Assembly: GCF_003130795.1 (NCBI RefSeq)
Contig: NZ_CP029353.1
Location: forward strand, 821,501 to 885,500
Source: Azospirillum thermophilum
GTDB taxonomy: Bacteria; Pseudomonadota; Alphaproteobacteria; Azospirillales; Azospirillaceae
Direction: 5' to 3'
DNA length: 64,000 bases
Shown: one piece after another, positions 1 through 9,302 of the stretch
Layout: the number at the start of each line of letters is the position of its first letter
Numbering within the stretch: the first letter of the stretch is position 1
Position numbers and translations under genes: made by a program
Notes under the pieces: generated by a model
Databases searched by the model: none
Told to the model about the DNA's origin: nothing
The model's input: the letters and a program-made list of their open reading frames with translations, nothing else

Positions 1-685
1 GCCGCCCGGCGAGGGCGCGGCTCTCCGCGTCCGGTTCCAGCCGGGCGTGCAGCACCGGCAGCCCGGGGGCGTGCCGGCCGGCATCGTCGGTGACGCCGGC
101 GCGGTCCTCGCCCATCACCACCAGCGCGTCGGCGCGCCGCAGGCCGCGCGACACCGGCTCGCGCAGCGGGCCGGCCGGGACGATGTGGCCGTTGCCGAAC
201 CCGACGGCGCCGTCCACCACCACCAGGGAGAGGTCCTTGGCAAGGCCGGGATTCTGGAAGCCGTCGTCCATGACGATCGCGCCGGCCCCGGCGGCGGCGG
301 CCATCTTTGCGCCGGCCACCCGGTCGCGGGCGACCCAGCAGGGGAAGCGGCCGGCGAGCAGCAGCGCCTCGTCCCCCACCGCCTGCGCGTCGTGGTGGTC
401 GGGGTCGACCCGCAGGGGGCCGCGCTCGTGGCCGCCATGGCCGCGGATCAGCGTGTGGACGGCGAGGCCGCGCGCCGCCAGCGCGGCGGCGACGGCCAGC
501 GTGACGGGGGTCTTGCCGGCGCCGCCGGCCACCAGGTTGCCGACGCAGACGACGGGAATGCCCACGCGCCGGGGCCGGCCGGTGGCGAGGCGATGGCGGA
601 CGGCAAGGCCATAGACCAGCCCCAGCGGCGCCAGGGCCCAGGCGGCGGGACCGGCCGGGCGGTACCAGAAATCGGGCGTCCTCAC
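1..685 (-). CDS. lpxK: Tetraacyldisaccharide 4'-kinase, LpxK (3' end cut off by window)
   Basis: Phosphorylates the 4' position of the lipid A disaccharide at the cytoplasmic face of the inner membrane. The visible 228 codons begin with a GTG (VRTPDFWYRP) and carry the family signature CVGNLVAGGAGKTP, a Walker A loop in which the usual first residues of the kinase are conserved, followed by RGHGG and MDDGFQNP motifs typical of LpxK. The start lies 17 bp after the waaA stop, so the two genes form a lipopolysaccharide operon. A purine-rich stretch precedes the GTG. The C-terminal third is outside the window. Family assignment is secure. Confidence 0.9.
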   Translation of the reverse strand, partial: MRTPDFWYRPAGPAAWALAPLGLVYGLAVRHRLATGRPRRVGIPVVCVGNLVAGGAGKTPVTLAVAAALAARGLAVHTLIRGHGGHERGPLRVDPDHHDAQAVGDEALLLAGRFPCWVARDRVAGAKMAAAAGAGAIVMDDGFQNPGLAKDLSLVVVDGAVGFGNGHIVPAGPLREPVSRGLRRADALVVMGEDRAGVTDDAGRHAPGLPVLHARLEPDAESRALAGR

Positions 686-701
686 CGCGACGGCCCCCTC
701 C

Positions 702-1997
702 TCACGCCGCGGTCCGGATGCCGGCGGCATCCAGGACGGGGGCAAGCTGGCCGAGCGCCCGGTCGATGATCCGCCGGTTCTCCTCGGTCACCCGGGCGGC
801 GGCGGCGGTGACGCGGCTCCTCGCCGTCTCGTCGGTCAGCAGGCGCTGCACCGTCTCGGCCAACGCCGCCCCGTCCGCCACCGGCAGGGCGCCGCCCGCC
901 TCCTCCAGCATCCCGGTGATCTCGCCGAAGTTCCACATGTGCGGGCCGTAGAGCACCGCGCAGCCGAGCAGGGCCGGCTCAACCGGGTTCTGCCCGCCGT
1001 GCGGCACGAGGGAGCCGCCCATGCACACCACCGGGACGGTCCGGTAGAACAGGCCGAGCTCGCCCATGGTATCCGCGACATAGACCGCGTCGGCCGGGCC
1101 GGGCAGGGCGCCGGCCGAGCGCTGCGCCACGGCAAGCCCGCGGTCGCGCATCAGCCCGGCGAGTGCCGTCCCGCGGTGGGCGTGGCGCGGCACGATGACC
1201 GTCAGCAGTCCGGGCAGGCGCGGGGCCAGCGCCTCATGCACCGCGGCGGCGATCTCCTCCTCCCCCGGATGGGAGCTGGCGAGCAGCCAGACCGGCCGGC
1301 CGGCGAGGGCGCGGCCCAGCGCCTCCATCGGTTCGGCGGCGGCGGGCGGCGGCTCGGCGGAGAATTTCAGGTTGCCGACGCTGGTGACGCCGGAGGCCCC
1401 CAGCCGGCGCAGCCGGTCGGCGTCGCCCTCCGTCTGGGCCAGCGTGACCTGGAAGGTGGCGAGCAGGGCGGAGACGAAGCCGGACAGCCGCCGCCAGCGC
1501 CCGAAGGAACGCTCCGACATGCGGGCGTTGACCAGCGCGGCGGGGATGCGGCGCGACCGCACGGCGGCCAGCAGGTTCGGCCAGATCTCCGACTCCGTCC
1601 ACAGCACCGCGTCGGGGCGCCAGTGGTCGAGGAAGCGGTTCACCGCCCCCGGCAGGTCGACCGGCACATACTGGTGGATCGCGCGGTCGGGCAGGCGGCG
1701 GCCCATCAGCTCGGCCGAAGTGACGGTGCCGGTGGTCATCAGCACCGTCAGGTCGGGGAAGGTGGCGAGCAGCCGGTCGATCAGCACCAGCATGGAATTG
1801 GCCTCGCCCACGCTGGCGGCGTGGATCCAGACCAGCCGGCCGGGAGGACGCGGGCGCGAGGCCATGCCGAAGCGCTCCGCCTGGCGGGCGGAGTCCTCCT
1901 TGCCGGCGGCGCGGCGTCGGTCGAGGTAAAGACGTACCGCCGGCCCGGCGATGGTCGTCAGGCCGCGGTAAAGGGCAAGCAGCATTCGGTGCGACAC
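702..1997 (-). CDS. waaA: 3-deoxy-D-manno-octulosonic acid (Kdo) transferase
   Basis: Transfers Kdo from CMP-Kdo to lipid IVA, the first step of inner-core lipopolysaccharide assembly. The 431-residue length is normal for the family. The N-terminal membrane-anchor stretch is followed by WIHAASVGE, the acceptor-side motif with the catalytic Glu, then TTGTVTSAEL and WTESEIWPN, all hallmarks of Kdo transferase, and a GT-B C-terminal half with NPVEPALLG. Lies directly upstream of lpxK in the same direction. An alternative start at MLLALYRG four codons in is possible. Confidence 0.93.
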   Translation of the reverse strand: MSHRMLLALYRGLTTIAGPAVRLYLDRRRAAGKEDSARQAERFGMASRPRPPGRLVWIHAASVGEANSMLVLIDRLLATFPDLTVLMTTGTVTSAELMGRRLPDRAIHQYVPVDLPGAVNRFLDHWRPDAVLWTESEIWPNLLAAVRSRRIPAALVNARMSERSFGRWRRLSGFVSALLATFQVTLAQTEGDADRLRRLGASGVTSVGNLKFSAEPPPAAAEPMEALGRALAGRPVWLLASSHPGEEEIAAAVHEALAPRLPGLLTVIVPRHAHRGTALAGLMRDRGLAVAQRSAGALPGPADAVYVADTMGELGLFYRTVPVVCMGGSLVPHGGQNPVEPALLGCAVLYGPHMWNFGEITGMLEEAGGALPVADGAALAETVQRLLTDETARSRVTAAAARVTEENRRIIDRALGQLAPVLDAAGIRTAA

Positions 1998-2098
1998 ATG
2001 GGCAACTGGACTGGTGCGGCCGGCCCCTCCGCGAAGGGGCCCGACCGCCCGACGGCCGGCACCTTAGCATGCCGCCGTTGCCGGAGCGAAGGGGAAGC

Positions 2099-3016
2099 TC
2101 AGGCCGTCCGGCGCAGGAATGCCGGTGACCGGCGCAGCCGCGGCAAGACGCCGCTGCGGGTGAAGATGACGAGGTTGCCGGCCAGCACCAGCGGCAGCCC
2201 GGCCGCCGCCCAGATCGTCCAGTGATAGCCTTCCAGCAGGGTGGAGACGGCGAGCGCGATCACCGGGAACAGCACCGTCGCATAGGCCGCCCGGTCGGCC
2301 CCGACCCGCGCCACCAGCGACAGGTAGGCGAAGAAGCCGACGACCGAGCCGATCACCGCCAGATAGGCGAGGCTCAGCAGGTAGCGCGGCGTCGGCTCGA
2401 TCGCCGGCGGCAGGCCGCGCAGCCCGATCCACAGGCCGAGCAGCGCCGCGCCCCAGCTCATGCCGCGGACGATGGCGTTCGGCAGGTCGGTACCGTCGGC
2501 CGTCGCCCTGGTCGAGACGAAGTTGCCGACCGAGAAGACGTAGGTGCCGCAGAAGGCCAGCGCGATGCCGATGGCGGTGTCGCGCCCGCCCTGCACCTCC
2601 AGGACGGACTCGCCGAACAGCAGCGCGATGCCGGCGATGCCGAGCGCCGACCCGGCGAGGGTGCGCGGCGATGGCCTCCGGGCGAGGAAGATCCACTGGT
2701 TGACGGCGTTGAAGACGGTTGCGAAGGTGAAGACCAGCGAGACGATGCCACTGGCGACGTAGCGGGAGCCGCCGTAGATCAGCACGAAGTTCAGCCCGAA
2801 CAGGCAGACGCCCATCGCGGCGAACCAGAGATGCCGGCGCCACGCCACCCGCCGCAGCCGGCCGGTCAGCGCCAGCCCGGCCCACAGCACCGCCGCGGCC
2901 AGCAGGAAGCGCCAGAAGATCGAGACCTCGGTCGGGACGACGCCGAACTGGAGCTTGATCGCGTACCAGGTGAAGCCCCAGGCGAAGACGACGGCGGCGA
3001 ACAGCAATGCGGTCAT
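2099..3016 (-). CDS. EamA/DMT-family membrane transporter
   Basis: A 305-residue protein with ten hydrophobic segments in two repeated halves, the size and layout of drug/metabolite transporter (EamA) proteins that export amino acids or other small metabolites. The start MTALLFAAVVFAWG and the interior signature-like VWSAL-type segments fit the family; the substrate cannot be told from sequence. It is transcribed divergently from the AraC-type gene at 3192, with 175 bp between the two starts, which makes that regulator the likely controller of this exporter. That link is an inference from position only. Confidence 0.85.
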   Translation of the reverse strand: MTALLFAAVVFAWGFTWYAIKLQFGVVPTEVSIFWRFLLAAAVLWAGLALTGRLRRVAWRRHLWFAAMGVCLFGLNFVLIYGGSRYVASGIVSLVFTFATVFNAVNQWIFLARRPSPRTLAGSALGIAGIALLFGESVLEVQGGRDTAIGIALAFCGTYVFSVGNFVSTRATADGTDLPNAIVRGMSWGAALLGLWIGLRGLPPAIEPTPRYLLSLAYLAVIGSVVGFFAYLSLVARVGADRAAYATVLFPVIALAVSTLLEGYHWTIWAAAGLPLVLAGNLVIFTRSGVLPRLRRSPAFLRRTA

Positions 3017-3191
3017 GGCGGTCGGATTCCTTTCTTCGACGGACAGGATCTGCCATGGCCGGGGCCGGACGGTCTGTCAGCGCCTTGCGCATTTGGCGGG
3101 GGCGGTCTTGTCAGCTTCTTGCTGCAAAGAACGGCCGAACCCGTTCCCGCCCTTGCGCGCGGCGGGCCGCCGGGTGTCTGCTGGGGACACC

Positions 3192-4073
3192 ATGCAGAGC
3201 TTCGACGGCTATACCATCCACGACGTGCTGAGCCGCGCCGGCGTCCCGCTGCGCAGCGGGGCGGCGCTCGGCGACGGGGTGGCGGTCGCCCTGTGGGAGC
3301 GGGACGAGACGGCCGACACCCGCTACGAGGCGCCGAACCACCACACGCTCAGCCTCTATCTCGACGGCGGCACCGGCATTGCCCGGCGCGACGGCCGCCG
3401 CGTGCTGCGCGGCGGCGGGCCGGGCAGCCTGTGCGTGATGCCGCAGGGCGTCACCACCGACTGGGACGTCAGCGGCCCGGTGCGGATGCTGCACCTCTAC
3501 GTCCCGCGCAAGGCCTTCGAGCGGGCGGTGGTGGAGGGGCTGGACGCCGATCCGGCCGCCGTCACGCTGCGCGACGACACCTATGTCCAGGATGCGCTGG
3601 TCGAGGGGATGATCCGCGGCGCGCTGCTGCCGCTGCGCTGGGAGGAGCCGGCCGACCGGGTGGCGGCCAGCCATGCCGCCCGCATGCTGGTCGCCTGCCT
3701 CGCCACCCGCTTCACCAACCGGGCCGCGCCGGCGGCCTTCGCCCGCGGCGGCCTCGCCCCGGCGGCGGTCCGCCGGGTGCGCGAGTTCGTCGAGACGCGG
3801 CTGGAGAGCCCGCTGACCATCGACGATCTCGCCGCCGTCGCCGGGCTCAGCCCCTACCACTTCGCCCGCGCCTTCAAGCGGGCGACGGGGGAGGCGCCGC
3901 ACGGCTATGTGCTGGGCCGGCGGGTCGAGCGGGCCAAGGCGATGATCGCCGCCGGCCGGCCGCTGGCCGAGGTCGCCGCCGCCACCGGCTTCAGCAGCCA
4001 GAGCCACCTGACCGCCCGCTTCCGCGAGCGGGTGGGGGTCACGCCGCTCGCCTACGCGAAAGCCCTTCTCTAG
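3192..4073 (+). CDS. AraC-family transcriptional regulator
   Basis: A 293-residue regulator. The N-terminal ~180 residues form a cupin-like effector domain (HTLSLYLDGGTGIARR, then a PGSLCVMPQG stretch), and the C-terminal ~100 residues hold two helix-turn-helix motifs of the AraC/XylS type (LTIDDLAAVAGLSPYHFARA and AEVAAATGFSSQSHLTARF). The start at 3192 was chosen because it begins the conserved domain (MQSFDGYTIHDV); the open frame extends further upstream to 2955 into non-conserved sequence. Ends in TAG, evidence that the host reads TAG as stop. Divergent to the EamA transporter and probably regulates it. Confidence 0.88.
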   Translation: MQSFDGYTIHDVLSRAGVPLRSGAALGDGVAVALWERDETADTRYEAPNHHTLSLYLDGGTGIARRDGRRVLRGGGPGSLCVMPQGVTTDWDVSGPVRMLHLYVPRKAFERAVVEGLDADPAAVTLRDDTYVQDALVEGMIRGALLPLRWEEPADRVAASHAARMLVACLATRFTNRAAPAAFARGGLAPAAVRRVREFVETRLESPLTIDDLAAVAGLSPYHFARAFKRATGEAPHGYVLGRRVERAKAMIAAGRPLAEVAAATGFSSQSHLTARFRERVGVTPLAYAKALL

Positions 4074-4082
4074 GGCCGGTCC

Positions 4083-5093
4083 TCAGGGCGTCGCGCCGGT
4101 GAAGGGGCGCAGGTTGGAGAGGAACTGTTCCGCCGACCGCCGCCAGGAATAGCCGAGCGCGTAGTCGCGGCATTTGTCCGCCGGGATGGCGAGCGCCCGT
4201 TCGACCGCGCGCTTGAGGTCGGTGTCGAGGCAGCCGACGCCGGCCCCGTCCACCACGTCGAGCGGCCCCGGCACCGGGTAGGCCGCCACCGGCACGCCGG
4301 ACGCCAGCGCCTCCAGCAGCACGAGGCCGAAGGTGTCGGTGCGCGAGGGGAAGACGAAGACGTCCGCGGCGGCATAGTGGCGGGCCAGCTCCTCGCCCTG
4401 CTTGGCGCCGGTCCAGTGGACGTCGGGGTACTTGCGCTGAAGCTCCTCGCGGGCGGGGCCGTCGCCGACCACCACCTTGCTTCCCGGCAGGTCGAGCTTC
4501 AGGAAATCCTCCAGGTTCTTCTCCACCGCCACGCGGCCGACATACATGGCGATGGGGCGCGGCAGGGCGAGGAAGTCCTTGCCGCGCGGCCGGAACAGCT
4601 CGGTATCGACGCCGCGGGTCCAGCGCCGGATGTTGGTGAAGCCGCGCGCCTTCAGCGTGTCCTCGATCGTCTGGGTCGCCACCATCACCGCCGCGGAGGG
4701 CTTGTGGAAGCGGCGGACCACCGCATAGGACAGGGCGAGCGGCACCGGCGCCCGGTCGCGCACATATTCGGGGAAGCGCGTGTGGTAGGCGGTGGTGAAG
4801 GGCTTGCCGTGCTTCAGGCAGTAGCTGCGCGCGGCGAAGCCGAGCGGCCCTTCGGTGGCGATGTGGATGCAGTCGGGCCGCATGCCCTCGATCATCGCCC
4901 ACAGCCGCCGCCGGGCGCCGATGGCCAGGCGGATTTCCGGATATGTCGGCATCGGCACGGTGCGGAAGCGGTCGGGGCCGATCACCTCGACCGTATGGCC
5001 CATCGCCTCCAGCTCCTGCCGGACGGTGCTGATGGTGCGGACGACCCCGTTGATCTGCGGATACCAGGCGTCGCTGACGATCAGGATGTTCAC
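4083..5093 (-). CDS. GT4-family glycosyltransferase
   Basis: A 336-residue GT-B glycosyltransferase. It opens with MNILIVSDAWYPQINGVV, the donor/acceptor loop of the GT4 group that includes alpha-mannosyl- and glycolipid glycosyltransferases, and has the YVGRVAVEKNLEDFL and FPSRTDTFGLVLLEALASG motifs (E-x7-E) of the nucleotide-sugar site. The GTG start overlaps the stop of the upstream phosphoesterase gene by four bases (GTGA), so the two are translationally coupled. The pair next to a lipid kinase suggests membrane glycolipid synthesis; the exact product is unknown. Confidence 0.88.
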   Translation of the reverse strand: MNILIVSDAWYPQINGVVRTISTVRQELEAMGHTVEVIGPDRFRTVPMPTYPEIRLAIGARRRLWAMIEGMRPDCIHIATEGPLGFAARSYCLKHGKPFTTAYHTRFPEYVRDRAPVPLALSYAVVRRFHKPSAAVMVATQTIEDTLKARGFTNIRRWTRGVDTELFRPRGKDFLALPRPIAMYVGRVAVEKNLEDFLKLDLPGSKVVVGDGPAREELQRKYPDVHWTGAKQGEELARHYAAADVFVFPSRTDTFGLVLLEALASGVPVAAYPVPGPLDVVDGAGVGCLDTDLKRAVERALAIPADKCRDYALGYSWRRSAEQFLSNLRPFTGATP

Positions 5094-5908
5094 GCCGCCG
5101 CCTTCGCCTTCTCCGGAGTCCTGGCCGGCGGCTGCCTGCCGCTGTCGCGCGACCGCATCACCTCCGCCCAATGGATGATTTCGAGGGCGCCACTGTGGTG
5201 TTCGACCAAAGCGGTGCAGGACTCGACCCAGTCGCCGTCGTTGCAATAGAGAACCCCTTCCATGTCGCGCATCTCGGCGGTGTGGATGTGGCCGCAGATG
5301 ATGCCGTCCACCTTGCGCCGGCGGGCTTCCTCGCCCAGCGCCTCCTCGTACTTGCCGATGAACTCGACCGCGGTCTTGGCCTTGTGCTTCAGGTAGGCCG
5401 ACAGCGACCAGTAGCTGAAGCCCAGCTTGCGGCGCGCCCAGTTGAACAGGGTGTTGAGCTGCAGCAGCACGACGTAGGCATGGTCGCCCAGCAGGGCCAG
5501 CCACTTGGCGTAGCGCACCACCGCGTCGAAGCGGTCGCCGTGGGTGATCAGGAAGCGCCGGCCGTCCGCGGTGGTGTGCACCCACTCCTCCACCACATGC
5601 ACGCCGCCGAACTGCAGCCCGACATAGTCGCGCGCCGCCTCGTCGTGGTTGCCGGGGATGTAGTAGACCTGCACGCCCTTGCGCGCCCGGCGCAGGATCT
5701 TCTGCACCACGTCATTGTGCTGCTGCGGCCAGTACCAGGACTTCCGCAGCCGCCAGCCGTCCACGATGTCGCCCACCAGGAACAGGTGGTCGGACTCGGT
5801 GTGCTTGAGGAAATCCAGCAGATAGTCGGCCTTGCAGCCCCGTGTCCCCAGATGGACGTCGGAGATCCAGATGCTGCGATAGCGCGTCACCTCGGGTACG
5901 GCGTCCAT
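5090..5908 (-). CDS. Metallophosphoesterase, UDP-2,3-diacylglucosamine diphosphatase-like
   Basis: Calcineurin-type phosphoesterase with all metal-ligand motifs in order: DVHLG, GDIVDGW, GNHDE, HGD and GHIHTA. It belongs to the LpxH-related group often found beside GT4 glycosyltransferases in alphaproteobacteria. The start at 5908 (MDAVPEVTRYRS) was chosen because GGAG lies eight bases upstream; the frame stays open to 5968, with another ATG at 5920. Overlaps the glycosyltransferase start by four bases. A true LpxH role is possible but not certain; a lipid phosphatase acting with the neighbouring glycosyltransferase is the other reading. Confidence 0.85.
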   Translation of the reverse strand: MDAVPEVTRYRSIWISDVHLGTRGCKADYLLDFLKHTESDHLFLVGDIVDGWRLRKSWYWPQQHNDVVQKILRRARKGVQVYYIPGNHDEAARDYVGLQFGGVHVVEEWVHTTADGRRFLITHGDRFDAVVRYAKWLALLGDHAYVVLLQLNTLFNWARRKLGFSYWSLSAYLKHKAKTAVEFIGKYEEALGEEARRRKVDGIICGHIHTAEMRDMEGVLYCNDGDWVESCTALVEHHSGALEIIHWAEVMRSRDSGRQPPARTPEKAKAAA

Positions 5909-6127
5909 GCCCCGCTCCATCGCCGTTTCGCAAAAGGTGCCAGAAAGACGACGACCGTATAACGGCAATCACCCATCTTGACAACGGCTAGTCAAAAGCG
6001 CACCTCCATGCGCGAAGATTTTGTATATGGAGCGATGATCTGTCGTTTTACTGTAATGGTCTCGACCATTTTTCGTCATGGATGTGAAACACTACCGGCC
6101 TGGCCGGGCAGCGGACGGAGCGAATCG

Positions 6128-7114
6128 TTGCGTGACTACTCGGAGCCGCAGGCGCGGCGGCGTTTCCTGGTGATCCACAACCCCGTCGCCGGCGCCCGCC
6201 GGGCGCGCCGGCTGCGCGCCGTGGTCGCGGCGCTGGAGACGGACTTCGGCGCCGCGGTGACCGTGCGGGCGACCACCGGCCCCGGCGACGCCGAGGGCAT
6301 CGCCCGCAGCCTCGTCCCCGGCGCGACCGACGCCCTGGTGGTGGCCGGCGGCGACGGCACGATCAACGAGGTGATCAATGGCTTGGCCACTCGTGGGGGC
6401 CTTGCCGCCGGCGGGGAGGAGGCGGTGCCGGTGCCGCTGGGCATCGTGCCGCTCGGCACCGCGAACGTGCTGGCCGGCGAGCTGGGACTGCCTGTCGCCT
6501 CGGCCGATGCGGCGGCGGCCCGCGCGGTGGCCGAGGTGCTGGCGCGCGGCGCCGTGCGGCCGGTCCATCTCGGCGTCGCCAACGGGCGCTGCTTCGCCAT
6601 GATGGCCGGGGTGGGGCTCGACGCGCGGGTGGTGGAGACGGTCGATACCCGGCTGAAGCGGCTGATCGGCAAGGGCGCCTATGTCGTGGAGACGCTGGTG
6701 CAGCTCGCGCTGCGGCCGGACGTGCGCTACCGCGTCACGGTGGACGGGCTGACCAGCGAGGTCGCCTCGGTCATCGTCGCCAAGGGGCACTTCTACGGCG
6801 GCCGCTTCGTCTGCGCGCCGGAAGCCCGGCTGGAGGAGCCGCTGCTGCAGGTCTGCCTGTTCCCGCGTCCGGGGCGGTGGAACGCCGTCCGCTACATCTG
6901 GGGCGTGACCGCCGGCCGGCTGCGGCATTTCCCCGACTATCGCGTGGTGCCGGCCGAGCGCGTGGTGGTCACCGGCCCGCCGGGCGACGCGGTGCAGGGG
7001 GACGGCGACGTGGTGGCCCGCCTGCCGGTGGAGATCGCGGTGGCCCCCTGGACCCTGCCCGTTCTGGTCGGGCCGGTTCCGGTCAGCGCGGTCCCGGCGG
7101 GGCAGGGGGGCTGA
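6128..7114 (+). CDS. Diacylglycerol kinase-family lipid kinase
   Basis: Contains the DAGK catalytic-domain signature VVAGGDGTINEVINGL and the PLGTANVLA segment, so it phosphorylates diacylglycerol or a related lipid at the membrane. About 328 residues from the chosen TTG start, which has GGAG seven bases upstream and begins close to the conserved domain (FLVIHNPVAG). The open frame reaches back to 5978, but that extension crosses an AT-richer, promoter-like stretch and lacks conservation. Divergent from the phosphoesterase/glycosyltransferase pair; together they look like a small lipid-remodelling locus. Confidence 0.83.
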   Translation: MRDYSEPQARRRFLVIHNPVAGARRARRLRAVVAALETDFGAAVTVRATTGPGDAEGIARSLVPGATDALVVAGGDGTINEVINGLATRGGLAAGGEEAVPVPLGIVPLGTANVLAGELGLPVASADAAAARAVAEVLARGAVRPVHLGVANGRCFAMMAGVGLDARVVETVDTRLKRLIGKGAYVVETLVQLALRPDVRYRVTVDGLTSEVASVIVAKGHFYGGRFVCAPEARLEEPLLQVCLFPRPGRWNAVRYIWGVTAGRLRHFPDYRVVPAERVVVTGPPGDAVQGDGDVVARLPVEIAVAPWTLPVLVGPVPVSAVPAGQGG

Positions 7115-7226
7115 CCTCCGGCCTCCGCCATTGGGCCGACTGCAAGCCTGCCGACCCGGGGGCTATAGTGTGGGGGATCATGGCCGGGAGGAGCGGCGGC
7201 CGGCGAACAGGAGAAGGTCCCGCGCG

Positions 7227-7727
7227 ATGAGGAAGCCCACGACAGTCACCCTCGCCACGGCGCTGACCGCCGGTCTGCTGCTGGGGGCGTCGCCGGCGCC
7301 GGCCGAGAAGCCGGACTGGGCCGGCGGAGGCCAGGGGGCCGGCCATGGTGGCGGTCACGGCAGGGGGCAGGGTCCCGACAAGGAGGCGCCGGGCGGACGC
7401 CCGGACCGCGGCCCGCCCGCCGACCGTGCGGAGCCTCGCCCGCCCGGTCCCGGCCGCGTCTCGCCCGCGGAGGTCACGGTCATCCGCGGCTGGTTCGAGG
7501 CCCATCCGGTCGGCGTCGAGCCCTTGCCGCCGGGGATCGCCCGCAAGGTCGGCCGCGGCAAGCCTCTGCCGCCGGGCATCGCGAAGAAGATGGCGCCGGT
7601 CGAGCTGCGCCAGCGCATCCCCGCCTGCATGACCGGGTGGGAGTGCATCCTGCTGGGTGCCGACCTGCTGATCCTCGACGCCGTCCACGACACCGTCGCA
7701 GACATCGTCCGCGATGTGGTGCGCTGA
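7227..7727 (+). CDS. CigR-like secreted protein
   Basis: A 166-residue protein with a signal peptide (cleavage expected after ASPAPA), a Gly/His/Pro-rich low-complexity linker, and a C-terminal domain with the two LPPGIA repeats (EPLPPGIARKVGRGKPLPPG) that define the CigR family, known from the Salmonella anti-virulence regulator. The end (VDTVADIVRDVVR-like helix) also matches that family. A Shine-Dalgarno (GGAGAAGG) precedes the ATG at 7227. Function outside Salmonella is not established. A terminator follows. Confidence 0.75.
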   Translation: MRKPTTVTLATALTAGLLLGASPAPAEKPDWAGGGQGAGHGGGHGRGQGPDKEAPGGRPDRGPPADRAEPRPPGPGRVSPAEVTVIRGWFEAHPVGVEPLPPGIARKVGRGKPLPPGIAKKMAPVELRQRIPACMTGWECILLGADLLILDAVHDTVADIVRDVVR

Positions 7728-7755
7728 CGCGCGCGGCGTGGCGCGCTGACGCGAA

Positions 7756-7788
7756 GACGGCCCCGCGGGCCTGACCCGCGGAGCCGTC
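7756..7788. terminator. Bidirectional intrinsic terminator
   Basis: GACGGC-CCCGCGGG stem with a short loop and matching CCCGCGG-GCCGTC arm, between the convergent cigR-like gene and pmbA. Confidence 0.7.
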
Positions 7789-7803
7789 TCGTTCGGGCTG
7801 GCC

Positions 7804-9159
7804 TCACAGCCCGGCGATGGTCATCCCGTCGAGGCGGACGGTCGGGGCGTCCATGCCGAAGCGCAGCTCCAGGTCGTCGGCGGCCTCCAGGTTCAGGAAC
7901 ATGTCCTTCAGGTTGCCGGCGATGGTCACCTCGTTGACCGGGTAGGTGAGCTGGCCGTTCTCGATCCAGAAGCCGCCGGCGCCGCGGCTGTAGTCGCCGG
8001 TGACGCCGTTGATCCCCATGCCCATCAGGTCGGTGACGTAGAAGCCGTCCTTGATCTCGCCGAGGATCGCGTCGCGGCTGCGCTTGCCCGCCGCCATGTA
8101 GACGTTGGCCGGCGCCGGGCTCGGCGGGCCGGAGGTGCCGCGCGCCGCATGGCCGGTGGTGGAGAGCCCGAGCTGCCGGGCCGAGCGCAGGTCGAGCAGC
8201 CAGGTGGTCAGCCGTCCGTCCTCGATGATGGTGCGCCGCTGCACTGCCACGCCCTCCGCGTCGAAGGGGCGCGAGCGCAGGCCGCGCTTCACGTGCGGGT
8301 CGTCGATGATGGTGACCGACTCGGGGAAGATGCGCTGCCCCATCTTGTCCTTGAGGAAGCTGGTGCCGCGGGCGATGGCCGGGCCGCTGATGGCGCCGGT
8401 CAGGTGGCCGAGCAGGCCGCGCGATATGCGCGGGTCGAACACCACCGGGACGCGGCAGCTCTTCACCCGGCGCGGGTTCAGGCGGCGGACCGCGCGCCGC
8501 CCGGCTTCGCCGCCGATTTCGCCGGCGTCGCGCAGGTCGGTCCCGTAGACCTTCGTGTCATAGTCGTAGTCGCGCTCCATGCCGGTGCCGCTGCCGGCGA
8601 GGACGGAGACCGACAGCGACTGGCGCGACACGGCATAGCTGCCGGCGAAGCCGTTGGAGGCGGCAATGGCGATGGTGGAGCGGCTCCACCCGGCATCGGA
8701 GCCTTCGGAGTTGGTGACGCCCTCGATCGCCAGGGCGGCCTCCTCGGCGCGGCGGGCCCGTTCGATCAGCAGTTCCGGCGCCGGCTCGTCGGGATCGAGG
8801 ATGTCGAGCGACGGGAACTGGCGGGCGAGTTGCTCGGGGTCGGCGAGGCCGGCGAAGGGGTCCTCCGGCACCACCCGCGCCATGGCGACCGCGCGCTCCA
8901 CCAGCTCGTTCAGCGCCGCGGCGCTGCGGTCGGTGGAGGAGACGATGGCCTGCCGCCGGCCGACGAAGACGCGAAGGCCGAGGTCGCCCGACTCCGACCG
9001 CTCCAGCTTCTCCGTCTTGCCCAGCCGCCAGCTCAGCGACACCGACGCGCTGTCGAACAGCACGGCGTCGGCGGCATCGGCGCCGGCGGCACGGGCCTTG
9101 CGGATCAGGTCGTCCAGCAGGTTCAGCAGGTCGGGCTGGTCGTAGGGCGATGCGGACAT
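7804..9159 (-). CDS. pmbA: TldD/PmbA-family metalloprotease subunit
   Basis: A 451-residue member of the TldD/PmbA family. PmbA (TldE) works with TldD as a heterodimer that degrades or matures small peptides. No HExxxH zinc motif is visible, as expected for the PmbA partner, while the family's C-terminal features (GINGVTGDYSRGAGGFWIENG, YPVNEVTIAGNLKDM) are clear. The partner tldD is not in this window. Normal full length; monocistronic as far as can be seen. Confidence 0.9.
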   Translation of the reverse strand: MSASPYDQPDLLNLLDDLIRKARAAGADAADAVLFDSASVSLSWRLGKTEKLERSESGDLGLRVFVGRRQAIVSSTDRSAAALNELVERAVAMARVVPEDPFAGLADPEQLARQFPSLDILDPDEPAPELLIERARRAEEAALAIEGVTNSEGSDAGWSRSTIAIAASNGFAGSYAVSRQSLSVSVLAGSGTGMERDYDYDTKVYGTDLRDAGEIGGEAGRRAVRRLNPRRVKSCRVPVVFDPRISRGLLGHLTGAISGPAIARGTSFLKDKMGQRIFPESVTIIDDPHVKRGLRSRPFDAEGVAVQRRTIIEDGRLTTWLLDLRSARQLGLSTTGHAARGTSGPPSPAPANVYMAAGKRSRDAILGEIKDGFYVTDLMGMGINGVTGDYSRGAGGFWIENGQLTYPVNEVTIAGNLKDMFLNLEAADDLELRFGMDAPTVRLDGMTIAGL

Positions 9160-9302
9160 GCGGATCTCCGGTGGGTCTCGGACTTGTCTAGCAAATGGGG
9201 GCCCGTTTCAGAAGTGGAAGCGGCGCGGAGGGGAAAGAGGCATGCCGCCCCTTGCCCCTCCGCGTGCCGCGCAATCCGGACCGGCGCGCCGTCCCGCCCC
9301 GG